Shown piece by piece: positions 28,701 through 37,969 of a stretch of DNA of 64,000 nt (the stretch's first letter is position 1; every line of letters starts with the position of its first letter). The notes beneath the pieces are model-generated. The model had not been told where the DNA came from and searched no databases. It was given only the letters and a program-made list of their open reading frames with translations. The stretch lies in the NCBI RefSeq assembly GCF_001949145.1, contig NW_019091381.1:2203423-2267422 (forward strand), written 5' to 3'. Source of the stretch: Acanthaster planci (lineage: Eukaryota > Echinodermata > Asteroidea > Valvatida > Acanthasteridae). Made by a program: the position numbers and the translations under genes.

Positions 28701-31700
28701 GGGGGGGGGTGTGAATTGATCCGACGGTTTGGGTGCGATTTCACTCGAGGAGAAGCATATGGTGTACACAAACACGCATGTCAATACAATGTGCAGGTTC
28801 AGTGGAATATGTGTCATGCTAACCGAGGTACCGGTACACTGTGGCAGTGTATCCACTAATGCAACACCATTCGTGTTATGCCTAATGTACAATGTACATG
28901 TATGTATTCCCTGTATAAGCGTATGCATACATGTACATGTATCAAATTACACTTTTTTCTTCAGATTAGCGAAACAATGGGCAGGCAGGATGTTCACTCT
29001 ATCTTCACTTGGAAATAGGAGTAAGTTTCTTGTTTTGGCAAATTGTGTGAGGTAAACTGCACATGTACACCTAAATGTACAGTACATGTACCAGTGCATG
29101 TACATGCTTGCATAATGCAGTTGGGCAGCAAACGTACATGTACGCTTTCGTTCATTGTACATAAATAAGTCTGTGAACTTTGCTGCACCCCAATCAAACA
29201 ACATGTACCAAAGACACTTTTTACAAATTTATTTCCAATTTAACAATTTCCCCCAATTTTTCCCACAAAACATTTTAAGGGTAGCACCATCAAAAAGCCC
29301 CCTCCCCCCAGATCATTTATGTACATCTCCGTGTACATGTACCGGCACATGTAGCTGTATGCCAGGTACATGTACATGTAACTTGTTACAGTACAATAAA
29401 TTTCTTCTATCAACATCTGAATGTTGTGATACATGTGCATACTTACATGTACATGTATACCAGGCTCACACGTACATATGCGTGTTTACACAAAATGTAG
29501 CCCATTCACCCTTTGACAAGGTATGTTACCAGTACAAGAGTTCGCAAAACACAGAATTAAGGAATTTGGCACTAATAAATTAAAGTGATGTTCAATTCTT
29601 CTCGTTCAGTGCACTATGGACGAAGATCTATATCGGATAATCCAAGAAATTGTCAACAGGGGAGAGGCACTTTCCCTGGGGGGATAGTAATTGCAATCAA
29701 AATTGACTGCAGGCGGGACTTTGCCGGTCCACGCCTCAGTGGCACTAATCACTCCTGCATCAGCTTTTAAGCCAGGCAACAGAATATTTTTTTTTCTTTT
29801 TAAAGGCAACTAAAATCAAGCTTTTAACTTCATGCACAATGCCGTACAGGGTGCAGACTTCACTTTCAATTGTGCTGTCCACTCAATATCTTCACAAGCA
29901 CAGAGAGCCAGATTTTTTTATTTCACCTCCAATCCTTGGAATCCTAGGGTCCTAGAGCATCACATGAAGGCGTAAATGTACGTGCACGGTGTACATTAAG
30001 TTATGGCATGTTCTTCATAAAATGGACCAAAATGCAACTCCGGATGTCATTTTTCAGAACTTTTAAAAGAGTGACTATGATCATGTACAATACAAATTAG
30101 CACCTTCAGATATATAAGAATGATTATTTGGGGATAATGAGACATAATGTGGACATTTGGTCGGCTACCAGTGCAAATCAAATGAAGTTGAATTCATTTA
30201 AAGTTTTACGTCAAACTGTTGCACCAGAGGAGAATTCAGTATATTTTTCAACTGATGTATATGTATTTTGAAACACCTAAGAAATAATTTAAAAAAGATA
30301 CAAGCCATGAAAAAAAGAGCAAAAATTGACGGAAAATGATGAGGAAAGTTTGACTCTCTTCAATCTCTTACCGTTCATAATCACTCTCACTATACCAGCA
30401 TATCTGCCAGGTCTTATACCTTTCAACCATTGAAAATTATCCTTAAGTTTGGCTGCATCAAAAATGTATAATGAGTACAATATGTTCGTTGCAAACGTCA
30501 TATTTGACAGAATTTTGATGACGTTTTGAGAATTTGACCAAAAATGCTCGACATGTTCGAGAATGCCGAAAACCCTGTCACATGTAGTGCTTGAAAACTC
30601 CACGCGTGATGTTTATTTTGCCGTTTATTTTGGAGATATCCCTGCTGAAAATTGTATTAAAATTGTTAACTCTGCGCATTAGATTTTCGTCATGAATCTT
30701 ATTTTATGTCTCGGACGTCATTTTTTTTTAAACATCATTCAGTATGACCGATTTTCTTTCAAAAAACCTTGGTCCAAAGAGAAAAGCCCTGGAGCGTCGC
30801 CATTCCGTGGAGGGGCTCATAAATATCGAATGAAAAAGCGGGCACACTATCTTGGTTGATGTCAAAGGTTAAACAGGCCAAGATGCAGCGAAACGTTTCT
30901 CTAACGCCACCGTGAGATAATGATGGAAGCCGCAAAATCACCACGATCAGCATTTTGGACTGCAGTTTTTGGAAACGTACTTGAAGAAAATGTGATCAGT
31001 CCAGTTGTAAAATGATGATGGTTTGGGGGTGCTTTTTTGCATTCTTTTTTAAAGCTTGTGTTATACATCGATTTTGATTTTACTCGCTATTTTTGAAGTC
31101 GATTTTTTTTACACTAATGACAGAATCTAATAATGTTCGTGACTGCCGACTTCGGGACCCGATTGATTGTGGGAGATGTTTTTTTAATTTCATGATTATG
31201 GTTTTAATATGTGTAAATATTACCACCTTCACCACATATAAATCTGTGTAAAATAACCGCAGGGATTATCACTCCTCGGTACATTTTATTGGCTAGGATT
31301 TCATCAGGTTGAATTCACATCCGTCAAAAATGCTGACTTCAATTGGTTGTTCACATCCGTCAAAAATGCTGATGTTCCAGACTTTAATTAATTACATTGT
31401 AACTCCAATCAAGTCAAAAGATGGACACAGTCATCATTGTTCCAGATATCAGCCATGACCTCCCTCATTACATCTGACATTGGGAATTAATTCACTGCTG
31501 TTCTCCTCAGGAAAAATGAACCTCCTAAGTTGAACATCATCTAATGGTCCATATTTTGAGGAACCTGCCTTATTATCCCATATGCTGCCAAATTTATAAT
31601 CAGCAGCCTATATTTTTACATGCGTATAGTGTACACAGTCAACTTCTGTGGAGTTTTGTCAATTTGTTCTTTCTGCATGTTTCAGCTTAACACTTTTGCT

Positions 31701-34644
31701 ATTGTGGATTCTCTTATATCTAAGACTGGAACTGACGCGCACATAAATTAGTCTAGCAGAATAATTCGACAAGACGCCATTACTTCATTGACACTACACT
31801 CGCATCAGTGTGTTCTTAAACTTAAGAAAGTGTATTCGGCAAGTCACAGCACACAACTGGGCGTTGAAGCATTCAACGCACTGCCACCTGCATGCCAGTG
31901 TGATGTAAACAGACCAATAGCTATGTTTTGGTAATCCTGATCTTCCTGGATGAAAACTTAGTCTCTGTCAGGGCTTAGAGATAATACCACAGGTCCGCAG
32001 TTAGGATCTGCTTACCTGTTTTGCTGCTGAAACTTCCAGAGCTTTGTGTACACGTCGAAGGTCCTTCCAAAATATGACTGCCACTGTTTGTGTCCGTACT
32101 GTGGGAGATCTCTGGAGGAACAAAAGGTACATGGACAAACAGTGCAACTGACTTGTGGAATGGTAAAATTTATACTTGCAGTGTGAATGTAATTATAATA
32201 GGTGTACAGGAATGTACATTGTAATTTTTGAGGGAAGATATAGTACACTGGTCTACATGTACATGTATATTAGTATGTTAGTTTGGCTACCTTTGGACAT
32301 GAAGTGGACAGCTTACATGTAAATACGTGCCGTAAATAAGTAACCTGACATCCAGAGACTACTACCAGGGGGAATCTTGCCACTACTAAACCATACATGA
32401 ATGTTGACCATGTCACTATACATGTACATGTACACATGTACCTCAAGCATACCGGTACATGTACATGTACGTAATCAATGCCAAAAGTGCTCATTTTCTC
32501 GCTGCTCCGCTTTGCTACAAAAGCTGGTATTTTGAGCTGAGCATTCAGCATTTATCCTTAAATATGTTGATCACTTGTTCAAAAAGATGTACATACATGT
32601 ATATGTGTGTACACGTTTATCATTCAGGTAAACGTACATCACTCTGATGGTTGTGCATAAGTTGCAACCTACAAGTACAAAGAAGCATGGACACACACAT
32701 ATTGTATAAAATTCCACGTGAAACAACATTGCAAGTACATACATGTACATTCGTGTGTGTATTCATCCGACTCAAACTCATTTGTACATGTACATGTAGG
32801 TCTGCATAACGAACATATATACTGTACATATATCTACATGTAATTGCACATTTCACATTCAGTGAAGTTACAAAATGTAATCAGCATTGCCAAAGTGATG
32901 CAGGATACATGTACATCAACCAATCTCGTTTATTTCTCCACAAACAATACGGCAAGTATCACAGATTTACAGCGATAAATGTGGTATAAAATTACTATAA
33001 TGTGTAATAAAAGTGTTTTCTTCCCAATACATTCCAACTCCATGGCCTCAGGGCTTTTTTGTTTGGTTTGGGTTTGAGAGGGCTTTTGAAAAATCTTTTT
33101 CTTGTTTTTTAACGTGTGAGCTGTGATAGGATTTCTTTGCACAGTCACTGATTTTAAGCTGCGGTGGACAGCTTCCTGGCTCAGGGGGCGGGAAGCCACT
33201 CCGGCCTGAGTAGACGTACATGTACGGTAACTCAAGTCAAAAGAATGACGTCAAGGCTGAAAATCAACAGGGCAGAAACTTTAACAGCCTAGCCACAAGG
33301 CTGCAAATGGAGTCATGGATACACGGTACAGTGTATATTACATGTATCAGCCATCTGATCTGTGTGTCTACATTACACCCCCAAAAAAAATTTTACAGAC
33401 TGAAACTGAGGTTAAGATGAAGAGACAAATGTGTGAAATGTTATTTCCAAAAATTTCTTCCAGCTCCTCAATCATTATTTTTCTTTAATTAGAGACAACC
33501 TACACCTCTTTCCAAAATAAGACTGGAGACAACCATTACAAAAAATATTACTAGGGCCTACTTTGGGGTTCATTGCCTTTAGCACCCTGTCCTTATTATA
33601 AGGGAACAAACTCTACTTTTTTCAAAACAATGTATCCAAACAAGTTGTTGGTGATGTCCTCTTTCATATCAGAAAGGAAGGAGAACAGTACTTTTGGTTT
33701 TTGAGGAACATTTTGGGGTAAAACGGCAGCGATGCATGACCGCCCCAAAGAGCTGTGAACGACAAATTAGCAAATGTAGTCTGGTTTCTTGACCTGGATG
33801 GAGATTTGTTTTGATGAATCCAAAATGCCTGAGTCGAGTAACCAGACGAAAAACAAAATGGCATGATTCCACTGAGTGGTTGTCTTTTGCCAAACTCGGG
33901 TTAGAAATTTGAAGTTTTCTTGCTTAAATATTGTCAACATTTACCTAAACTAGGCCTATCAGAATTGAGTAATGGTTCCTTTAGGTCAAAATGTTAGTTA
34001 GTTTGAGAAAGTACATGTAGACCTAGAACAAACTTGGGACAACCGACACCTCTGTTTTGTAAAAGTAGACTTTGTTTCCTTATTTCAGGAACAGGGTGCT
34101 AAAAGGTGACGAACATCCCAAGAATTACATACTTACTGTGGGTGTAAGCAATCAACCATGACTCCATCCATAGCATGATTCGTAAGTGGTCATGGTAGTG
34201 CTAGTGGGGTGTATGGACACGATTGACTTTTTGTGCACTTTTAAGTTTAAGCTGCAACTCAAGTAGAGCCTAGGGCAATAAACTGTTAATATGGGACAGC
34301 AAATGACCAATGACCATACACGATGACTCTGTGCTGTGTACTGTGACTATAAGCATAGAGCAAGGAACAGTCTATACTGTAAGCTACCTCGCAAACATGG
34401 CCATGACGGTAAACACTAGTGAAAGAGTAACATGACTAAACACACGATTCGTAGGCGATGTTGGAAGTCGCCGCACGCTACTGTCAACATGGTCAACTCA
34501 CCTCAGCCCGTTGAAAAGCTGCTTGGACTTTTCCAGCAGATAGCTGAACTCCTGCACCACTTTCCTCTCCTCCTCCGAGGCCGGTTGGCCATCTGTAGCT
34601 GGAAAGGCCACCGGTTGCTCCACGCTATTTTCCATGGATTGCAT
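1677..34644 (-). CDS. SCAI: SCAI, suppressor of cancer cell invasion (5' six coding exons, partial gene)
   Basis: Six minus-strand exons splice in frame to 207 residues: 34644-34502, 32111-32016, 26393-26307, 14637-14539, 3362-3266 and 1775-1677. Every intron is GT-AG and every phase matches. Conserved blocks include KSKQLFNGLRDLPQYG (exons 1-2), GRTFDVYTKLWKFQQQ (exon 2), GLKRWQIGEIASKIGQLYYH (exon 3), LNEAFSFYSAIR (exon 4), VKKLRYYARLIVVCLLL (exon 5) and SEDQMEW (exon 6). These match vertebrate SCAI in order and spacing as I remember it. In vertebrates SCAI is a nuclear cofactor that represses MRTF/SRF-dependent transcription and also acts at DNA double-strand breaks with 53BP1; the same role here is inference. 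The human protein is about 600 residues, so roughly two thirds lies beyond the left edge. Exons after residue 207 were looked for in 1-1676 and not found. Confidence 0.95.
1776..3265 (-). other. SCAI: SCAI intron 5
   Basis: 1.49 kb intron with no recognised element apart from low-complexity A runs next to the exon 6 acceptor (1787-1820). The open frames here carry no recognisable protein signature. Confidence 0.85.
3266..3362 (-). CDS. SCAI: SCAI coding exon 5
   Basis: 97 bp. One base completes Gly142, then PELMVKKLRYYARLIVVCLL followed by LRKLDHVKELTK. It ends in phase 0 at AAG|GTGAGA. Human has PELVVKKLRYYARFIVVCLL here. The acceptor is ATACAG|G. Confidence 0.96.
7926..8093. mobile_element. 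CCAAT-module palindromic element, copy 1
   Basis: Termini AATATGGGCGATTC and the reverse complement of AATACGGGTGATTC. Inside, a roughly 43-bp module containing TTGGCCAATCACAATGCGCG (7963-8007) is followed by an inverted copy (8023-8065), so the element folds on itself. Confidence 0.7.
9785..10040. mobile_element. MITE family A, copy 1 (256 bp)
   Basis: Left end TGAGTAATTCCAGAAAT, right end the reverse complement of TGGGTAATTCCGGAAAT. Flanks allow either a TA duplication or ATAT (9782-9785 and 10040-10043). A second copy in the same orientation lies at 48019-48264 with clear similarity throughout. Both contain a shared open minus-strand frame reading GIDFKLLLF, explained by homology and not evidence of a gene. 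Confidence 0.8.
10549..10569. repeat. TACATG array
   Basis: Uninterrupted (TACATG)n, self-complementary. One of dozens in this window. Confidence 0.95.
12200..12285. repeat. Decayed interspersed repeat, partner of 35240-35325
   Basis: Same orientation and order of conserved words as 35240-35325, with several indels. It lies in SCAI intron 4. Confidence 0.5.
14539..14637 (-). CDS. SCAI: SCAI coding exon 4
   Basis: 99 bp. One base completes Tyr109, then LRTSETNYLNEAFSFYSAIR is followed by SRAYYSKVNREK and two bases (GG) of Gly142. The block ETNYLNEAFSFYSAIR is nearly identical to human SCAI. Acceptor CCCAG|C, donor GG|GTGAGT. Confidence 0.95.
17571..17595. repeat. (AATC)n microsatellite
   Basis: CAATCAATAAATCAATCAAT and one more CAAT; also AATCAATCAA at 17531-17540. 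Confidence 0.85.
18282..18465. mobile_element. CCAAT-module palindromic element, copy 2
   Basis: Termini ACGGGCGATTCACAAT and the reverse complement of GCGGGCGTTTCACAAT. Inside, the same module (GTTGGCCAATCACAATGC) is present twice in direct orientation with a 45-bp period (18325-18367 and 18370-18412), unlike the inverted arrangement at 7926-8093. Confidence 0.7.
20705..20729. repeat. TACATG array
   Basis: 25-bp uninterrupted (ACATGT)n, among the longest in the window. A second array follows at 20840-20868. Confidence 0.95.
21420..21444. repeat. TACATG array
   Basis: (ACATGT)n ending in a GTACGTAC variant. Confidence 0.9.
22557..22685. repeat. Compound TACATG and GTAGCAGGT repeat cluster
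   Basis: The word GTAGCAGGTRCA occurs three times (about 22559, 22621, 22641) mixed with TACATG and GTACAG words, giving a degenerate minisatellite look. Confidence 0.6.
25069..25090. repeat. TACATG array
   Basis: 22-bp uninterrupted (TACATG)n in SCAI intron 3. Confidence 0.95.
26307..26393 (-). CDS. SCAI: SCAI coding exon 3
   Basis: 87 bp. It encodes QVLDTHYGLKRWQIGEIASK and IGQLYYHY, then two bases (TA) of Tyr109. Human SCAI reads QVLDNRYGLKRWQIGEIASK here. The donor TA|GTAAGT creates an apparent TAG in the unspliced frame, and other minus-strand frames stay open across this exon, so it is easily missed. The acceptor is AATGCAG|G. Confidence 0.95.
26394..32015 (-). other. SCAI: SCAI intron 2, containing a transposon copy
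   Basis: 5.6 kb intron with GTAAGC donor and CAG acceptor. It holds a complete TIR element at 30005-31569, TACATGTA clusters between 28.3 and 29.5 kb, and otherwise no recognised feature. Confidence 0.85.
30005..31569 (-). mobile_element. DNA transposon copy 1 (about 1.57 kb, 4-bp TSD TTAT)
   Basis: Starts GGCATGTTCTTCAT on the plus strand. It ends with the reverse complement of GGCAGGTTCCTCAAAA at 31554-31569. The 24-bp termini agree at 20 of 24 positions. TTAT flanks it at 30001-30004 and 31570-31573, a clean 4-bp target site duplication. Homologous over its length, in opposite orientation, to 48908-50388. No intact transposase frame: a shared reading frame (minus strand, about 30760-30950, [17 protein letters not shown]) is frameshifted relative to the other copy. 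Probably non-autonomous. Superfamily unassigned; several superfamilies make 4-bp duplications. Confidence 0.85.
32016..32111 (-). CDS. SCAI: SCAI coding exon 2
   Basis: 96 bp, entering with one base that completes Arg48 (AG|A) and leaving with two bases of Arg80 (AG|G). It encodes DLPQYGHKQWQSYFGRTFDV and continues through YTKLWKFQQQN. This is the best-conserved block of the gene, with only small changes from human. The acceptor is preceded by the pyrimidine-rich stretch CTTTTGTTCCTCCAG and the donor is AG|GTAAGC. Confidence 0.96.
32112..34501 (-). other. SCAI: SCAI intron 1
   Basis: Donor GTGAGT at 34501, acceptor CAG ending at 32112. No coding content recognised. The 32.25-32.85 kb part is dense in TACATGTA words; 33.0-34.0 kb shows nothing I can name. 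Confidence 0.85.
34502..34644 (-). CDS. SCAI: SCAI coding exon 1
   Basis: Codons 1-47 plus two bases (AG) of codon 48. It encodes an acidic, variable leader (MQSMENSVEQPVAF...) followed by the conserved core EFSYLLEKSKQLFNGL. The donor is AG|GTGAGT. The start was placed at the first in-frame ATG (34644, A at -3); a second ATG at 34635 has G at +4 and is a real alternative. The frame stays open upstream without another ATG until a TGA near 34755. The human long isoform has about 40 more residues before this point, and no matching upstream exon was recognised. An acceptor could lie just upstream of the ATG, so whether the leader is spliced is unknown. Confidence 0.9.
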
Positions 34645-35239
34645 GATTGCTAGTACTGATGTAAACTCGTCCGTCTTTGCAACATGTTTAGTCTTCCAAA
34701 CTTCGTGCACAGAAAAATAAATCAAAGGGTCCCGTACGTTTGTTATCGTAGTTCACTGGTGCGCGCACACACGATCAACATAATGTTCTCTAGGTTTACC
34801 AGTGACTTTGAAGAAAAAGGAGGGCGATTGAGGGCAGCAGTCTGCGCGTCTGCGCGTCTGTGCACAGTCTGCATCTGCTACGCTGAGACCAACCAAGATT
34901 GTTTTTTCTCCTCAGGGTTTATGAACCACAGTGGGACATGGGAGGGCGCAAAATACTCAAAGGCTGCACAATTATTGTTCGGAAAAATCTCTGGTAGGAA
35001 TTACAGCTGGGAAAAGTACACAAGCGATTTATTTCCTTCATAAATCAAAATTTTTTTAAATTGTAAGAGGTAATACTCGTGGTTTTCGGTGGTGGGTCAG
35101 TTCCGAGATGGTGGAGTTTCAATAATCCCAGGACGATTCTGCGACGCAACTGAACAAAACAGGTCGTATTAAAGTCACCCGTGCCGATTTTGCGCTTCTG
35201 AACAAAAAGCCTTTTAAATCTTGCAAAAAGGAAATAAAG

Positions 35240-35325
35240 AGGAACTCTCAACATTTTCACCCATGTCATTTCCATATTCATCAGGATACCAAGCTCAATG
35301 AAAGACCAAAACAAAGGCAGTTTGC
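35240..35325. repeat. Decayed interspersed repeat shared with about 12200-12285
   Basis: AACTCTCAACATTTTCACCC followed by TCATTTCCATATTCATCAGG resembles 12200-12285 (AACCCTCAACATTTTTTCAC...TTCATCAGGATGCCC). On the minus strand both encode WVK(M/K) and MLRVP-like strings, suggesting a degraded mobile-element coding piece. Confidence 0.5.
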
Positions 35326-36754
35326 TCTTTCCAGTGCAACCTAAAACTCATTGATTACTTTTATAAACAGCCTTGAAACACATGTTTTGTGATCCGGTCT
35401 TTCTTAAGCTATCAGCGTGTGTTTACAATATACTTTCTTTTAGAATAATTATTTCGGAAAACATTGCCTTACTGTTAAACTAATACTAAAATTACATTTT
35501 GCAAAGGGCACTGATCTTCCGAGCATAATTCCACTATTCAACCATCCTGCCCAGTTCACGCAAATGCAAGATCCAAAACTTAAGTTTCCAAATCGTGTGA
35601 CGAAGTCGCTTCAAATCCCAGAAGTCGCAATGATCATAAGGAAAACTAAGCTGAGTGATGATCGAAATTTTTGCAAGATAATATGAGAAAAGTGTTATTT
35701 TCAATTACTTACATTAAATTTTAACAGAATAAACACACATACCCGTTTAAATTAACCACAAGGGAAGAACTATATAAAATCATTTGAATTATATGTGTCG
35801 GATATTTTGAGAGGGGGGCACTCAATGGGTGGGATTCTGGTCTTGAGTTTGCCGAGGATCGACTAGTTCCTGAACTTAGCACGCAAAAGTTTTAGTTCTA
35901 AAAATGGACGATCTTGAGTGGCGGCCTCCGACATGAAGATTGGGATATGGTGGTTGGCCGATGAACAGCAGTCGAGGGAACTCACAATCGATAATCGGAC
36001 GGGGCTGAAGGGCGTGGCGCCGGCTGCGGCGGGAGCAGATACTTCTGATCCAAGCTGAGCCGAGAGAAAGAGCAGGTCGCCGGTGATAGAGCTCAGCATA
36101 ACAAGGCAACACTGGCACAGCACGTCCAGTTAGCGGGCGCTTACGAAACCCGACGGTCAGAAAACCTATGAGAGTGCCTCGTCCACACCTCGGCAAACTA
36201 AAGGCCAGACTGAATTCGACGAGGGGTGAAATTTCCCTGCTTTTAGTCAAGAAAATTCCAATATTCATTCCATTTTTAAGGTTGACCTCAGCATGGGAAC
36301 AACTTAACTATAGCCGTTCGTTTGACAAAAGTTGGGCAAAGTAGGGCCCGTAGCGATTGGCCTCCACTTATTTCGCATAACCTAGGGAACCCTCAAATTT
36401 ATTTTACTTAAATTTCTTAAAGAATTTGTAACAATAGGGACCAGATTTATAATTACAAAAGTTTCTGATTAAAATCAAAATAAAAAGAAGCCAAAACTCC
36501 CGGAGATCAGGATTCGCTCCAAATCTCCCCCCCCCCTTTGTTTTTTGTTTTTTGTTTTAATTTTGGTTTTGTGGCGTGTATCAATTAGGTTCAGGGTAGA
36601 TTTTTCGCTCTTTCCTCAATAAACTTCAAATTAGTGAGTCCACCAGGTCCCAAACCAAAGGAGTATTGTTCTCAACAAACGGAGTTATAATTTTTTTTTA
36701 TCACATAGCGATGATGGAGCTTCACACGCAGCGTAGGATTTGTACCGACTGGTC

Positions 36755-36763
36755 ATGGCGGCC
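36755..36763 (+). promoter_or_regulatory. YY1-like core ATGGCGGCC
   Basis: ATGGCGGC is the core of the YY1 site often found just downstream of animal transcription starts. A second GATGGCGCTG-type match follows about 20 bp later. Position between the genes fits a promoter, but a nine-base match alone is weak. Confidence 0.3.
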
Positions 36764-37659
36764 ACTGTTATTACGATGGCGCTGTTAATCAGAGCTGCTA
36801 TCAGGAACCTGCACTTTTTGTTTATTTTAAAGTAATAAACGCAGTTATCTTTTTTTTTTTAAAAAGAAGTGTGCAGTGACAGATCCAGTCGGGAAGAAAA
36901 GTTAGTGTAATCTAGGACTTCATACAATGTACCTTCTTCATTTTGAAAGATTTTTTTTCAACTTAATATTTCAGATTGGGAGGGTGGAACACCAGAAAAA
37001 AACCTGTTGCCATGGTTAGCCAGATGGTCAACGGTGCCGTGGCATCTGCTGCACACTTACACCGTGTTGCATGCACGTTTTTGATTCGTTTAAAATATTT
37101 TGTTTCGCTTGCTTTGGTCGTCACCAAGTTCGCGTAATGCCACATAATATGAGGAAGATTCCAGAATTTGGGGCCGTCCAAATAAGAATTATTGAAAAGT
37201 GAAATGTTTTGGCTGTGTTTGCTTTAATTATTTATTCGCAATAAACCACTTCGTATGAATATTGTCTTGCTCTTGAGACCTTTATTTTTTATTACAGAGT
37301 TGCAATTATACGAGCGAGTCAAAGGTCACCACAATTCATCCATTCTTAGGTCAACTCATAAATTATTAAATGAACTTTGACGAAGGCAATATTCCTTTGT
37401 TCAGCTGTTTCAGTCCGGACTTGTGAACTGACTTGTGACTTTCTCAGTTCCGTCTTCTTTTATAAATCCATAAATTCCGTGTTATTTTTGCTTTGTTTTG
37501 ATTACGAACAGGAGTTTGTTTGACAGTTTTTATAGGTCATAGATGTGACGCCCCCTAAATCGGCGAAGATCGTCCCATGAGCATGATGGGGGATTTTTTT
37601 TATTATTATGGAAATGATGTCCGCGGTCCTTAAAACTTTCATTTTCGGATCCCTGGAAC

Positions 37660-37671
37660 TCCCACAATGCC
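37660..37671 (+). promoter_or_regulatory. ZNF143/THAP11-like half site
   Basis: TCCCACAATGCC resembles the TCCCAGAATGC half of the ZNF143/THAP11 promoter motif and lies about 300 bp upstream of the COP1 start codon. Assigned by eye. Confidence 0.3.
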
Positions 37672-37693
37672 CTCCCACGTTCAGTCGCTCAAG

Positions 37694-37705
37694 TACGCAT
37701 GCGTA
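37694..37705. promoter_or_regulatory. Perfect 12-bp palindrome TACGCATGCGTA (NRF1-like)
   Basis: TACGCATGCGTA is its own reverse complement and resembles the NRF1 consensus (GCGCATGCGC) common in animal CpG promoters. It sits 265 bp upstream of the COP1 ATG and 3 bp from a TGAGTCA site. Confidence 0.4.
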
Positions 37706-37707
37706 GA

Positions 37708-37714
37708 TGAGTCA
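37708..37714 (+). promoter_or_regulatory. AP-1-type site TGAGTCA
   Basis: Exact match to the AP-1 (Jun/Fos) consensus inside the presumed COP1 promoter. COP1 degrades c-Jun in vertebrates, so an AP-1 site here would permit feedback; that is speculation from one seven-base match. Confidence 0.35.
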
Positions 37715-37750
37715 CGATTTCACGGAGTCGACGTTCACATCCGCATTGTC

Positions 37751-37771
37751 ATGAAAATGTGTTTGTTGTGA
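37751..37771 (+). other. Candidate upstream ORF 1 in COP1 leader
   Basis: ATG-AAA-ATG-TGT-TTG-TTG-TGA, six codons then stop. It matters only if the COP1 transcript starts upstream of 37751. Confidence 0.35.
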
Positions 37772-37805
37772 CAGCGGCGATCTACCCTGAAACCGAGCAC
37801 AAAAC

Positions 37806-37817
37806 ATGCAATTTTAG
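37806..37817 (+). other. Candidate upstream ORF 2 in COP1 leader
   Basis: ATG-CAA-TTT-TAG, three codons then stop, between the presumed COP1 promoter and the main start. Confidence 0.3.
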
Positions 37818-37846
37818 CGGACTTTCAGCTGGTTTCTGCACTGCAT

Positions 37847-37888
37847 ATGACTGCCAGGGTTTTCCTGAGATACGGTGGCCAGTGGTAG
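37847..37888 (+). other. Candidate upstream ORF 3 in COP1 leader
   Basis: 13 sense codons from ATG 37847 to TAG at 37886-37888. It ends 81 bases before the COP1 start, so reinitiation is possible. Confidence 0.3.
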
Positions 37889-37969
37889 GATCACAGGGGC
37901 CCGTTTCTGTCGGGAAAATCGATTTTGTTTACGGGTTCGACAACAGGCCGGTCCGTTCGGAAGGTCAAA

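Larger units (their letters stand above)
34645..37969. promoter_or_regulatory. SCAI-COP1 divergent intergenic region with putative promoters and leaders
   Basis: About 3.3 kb separates the two divergent start codons, so both promoters and 5' leaders should lie here. GC-richer, CpG-containing stretches occur at about 35.85-36.25 kb and 37.6-38.3 kb. A decayed repeat lies at about 35240-35325. A YY1-like ATGGCGGCC is at 36755. Motifs near 37.66-37.71 kb are listed separately. No TACATGTA word occurs in the region. Transcription start sites cannot be fixed from sequence alone. Confidence 0.6.

Noticed and set aside
35876-36268. 130-codon minus-strand frame upstream of SCAI as its first exon
   Set aside because: Does not resemble the SCAI leader and no convincing splice donor joins it; kept only as a GC-rich candidate region.
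37925-37969. Upstream extension of the COP1 frame
   Set aside because: The frame is open but begins with TTG and has no ATG before 37970, which has a good start context.
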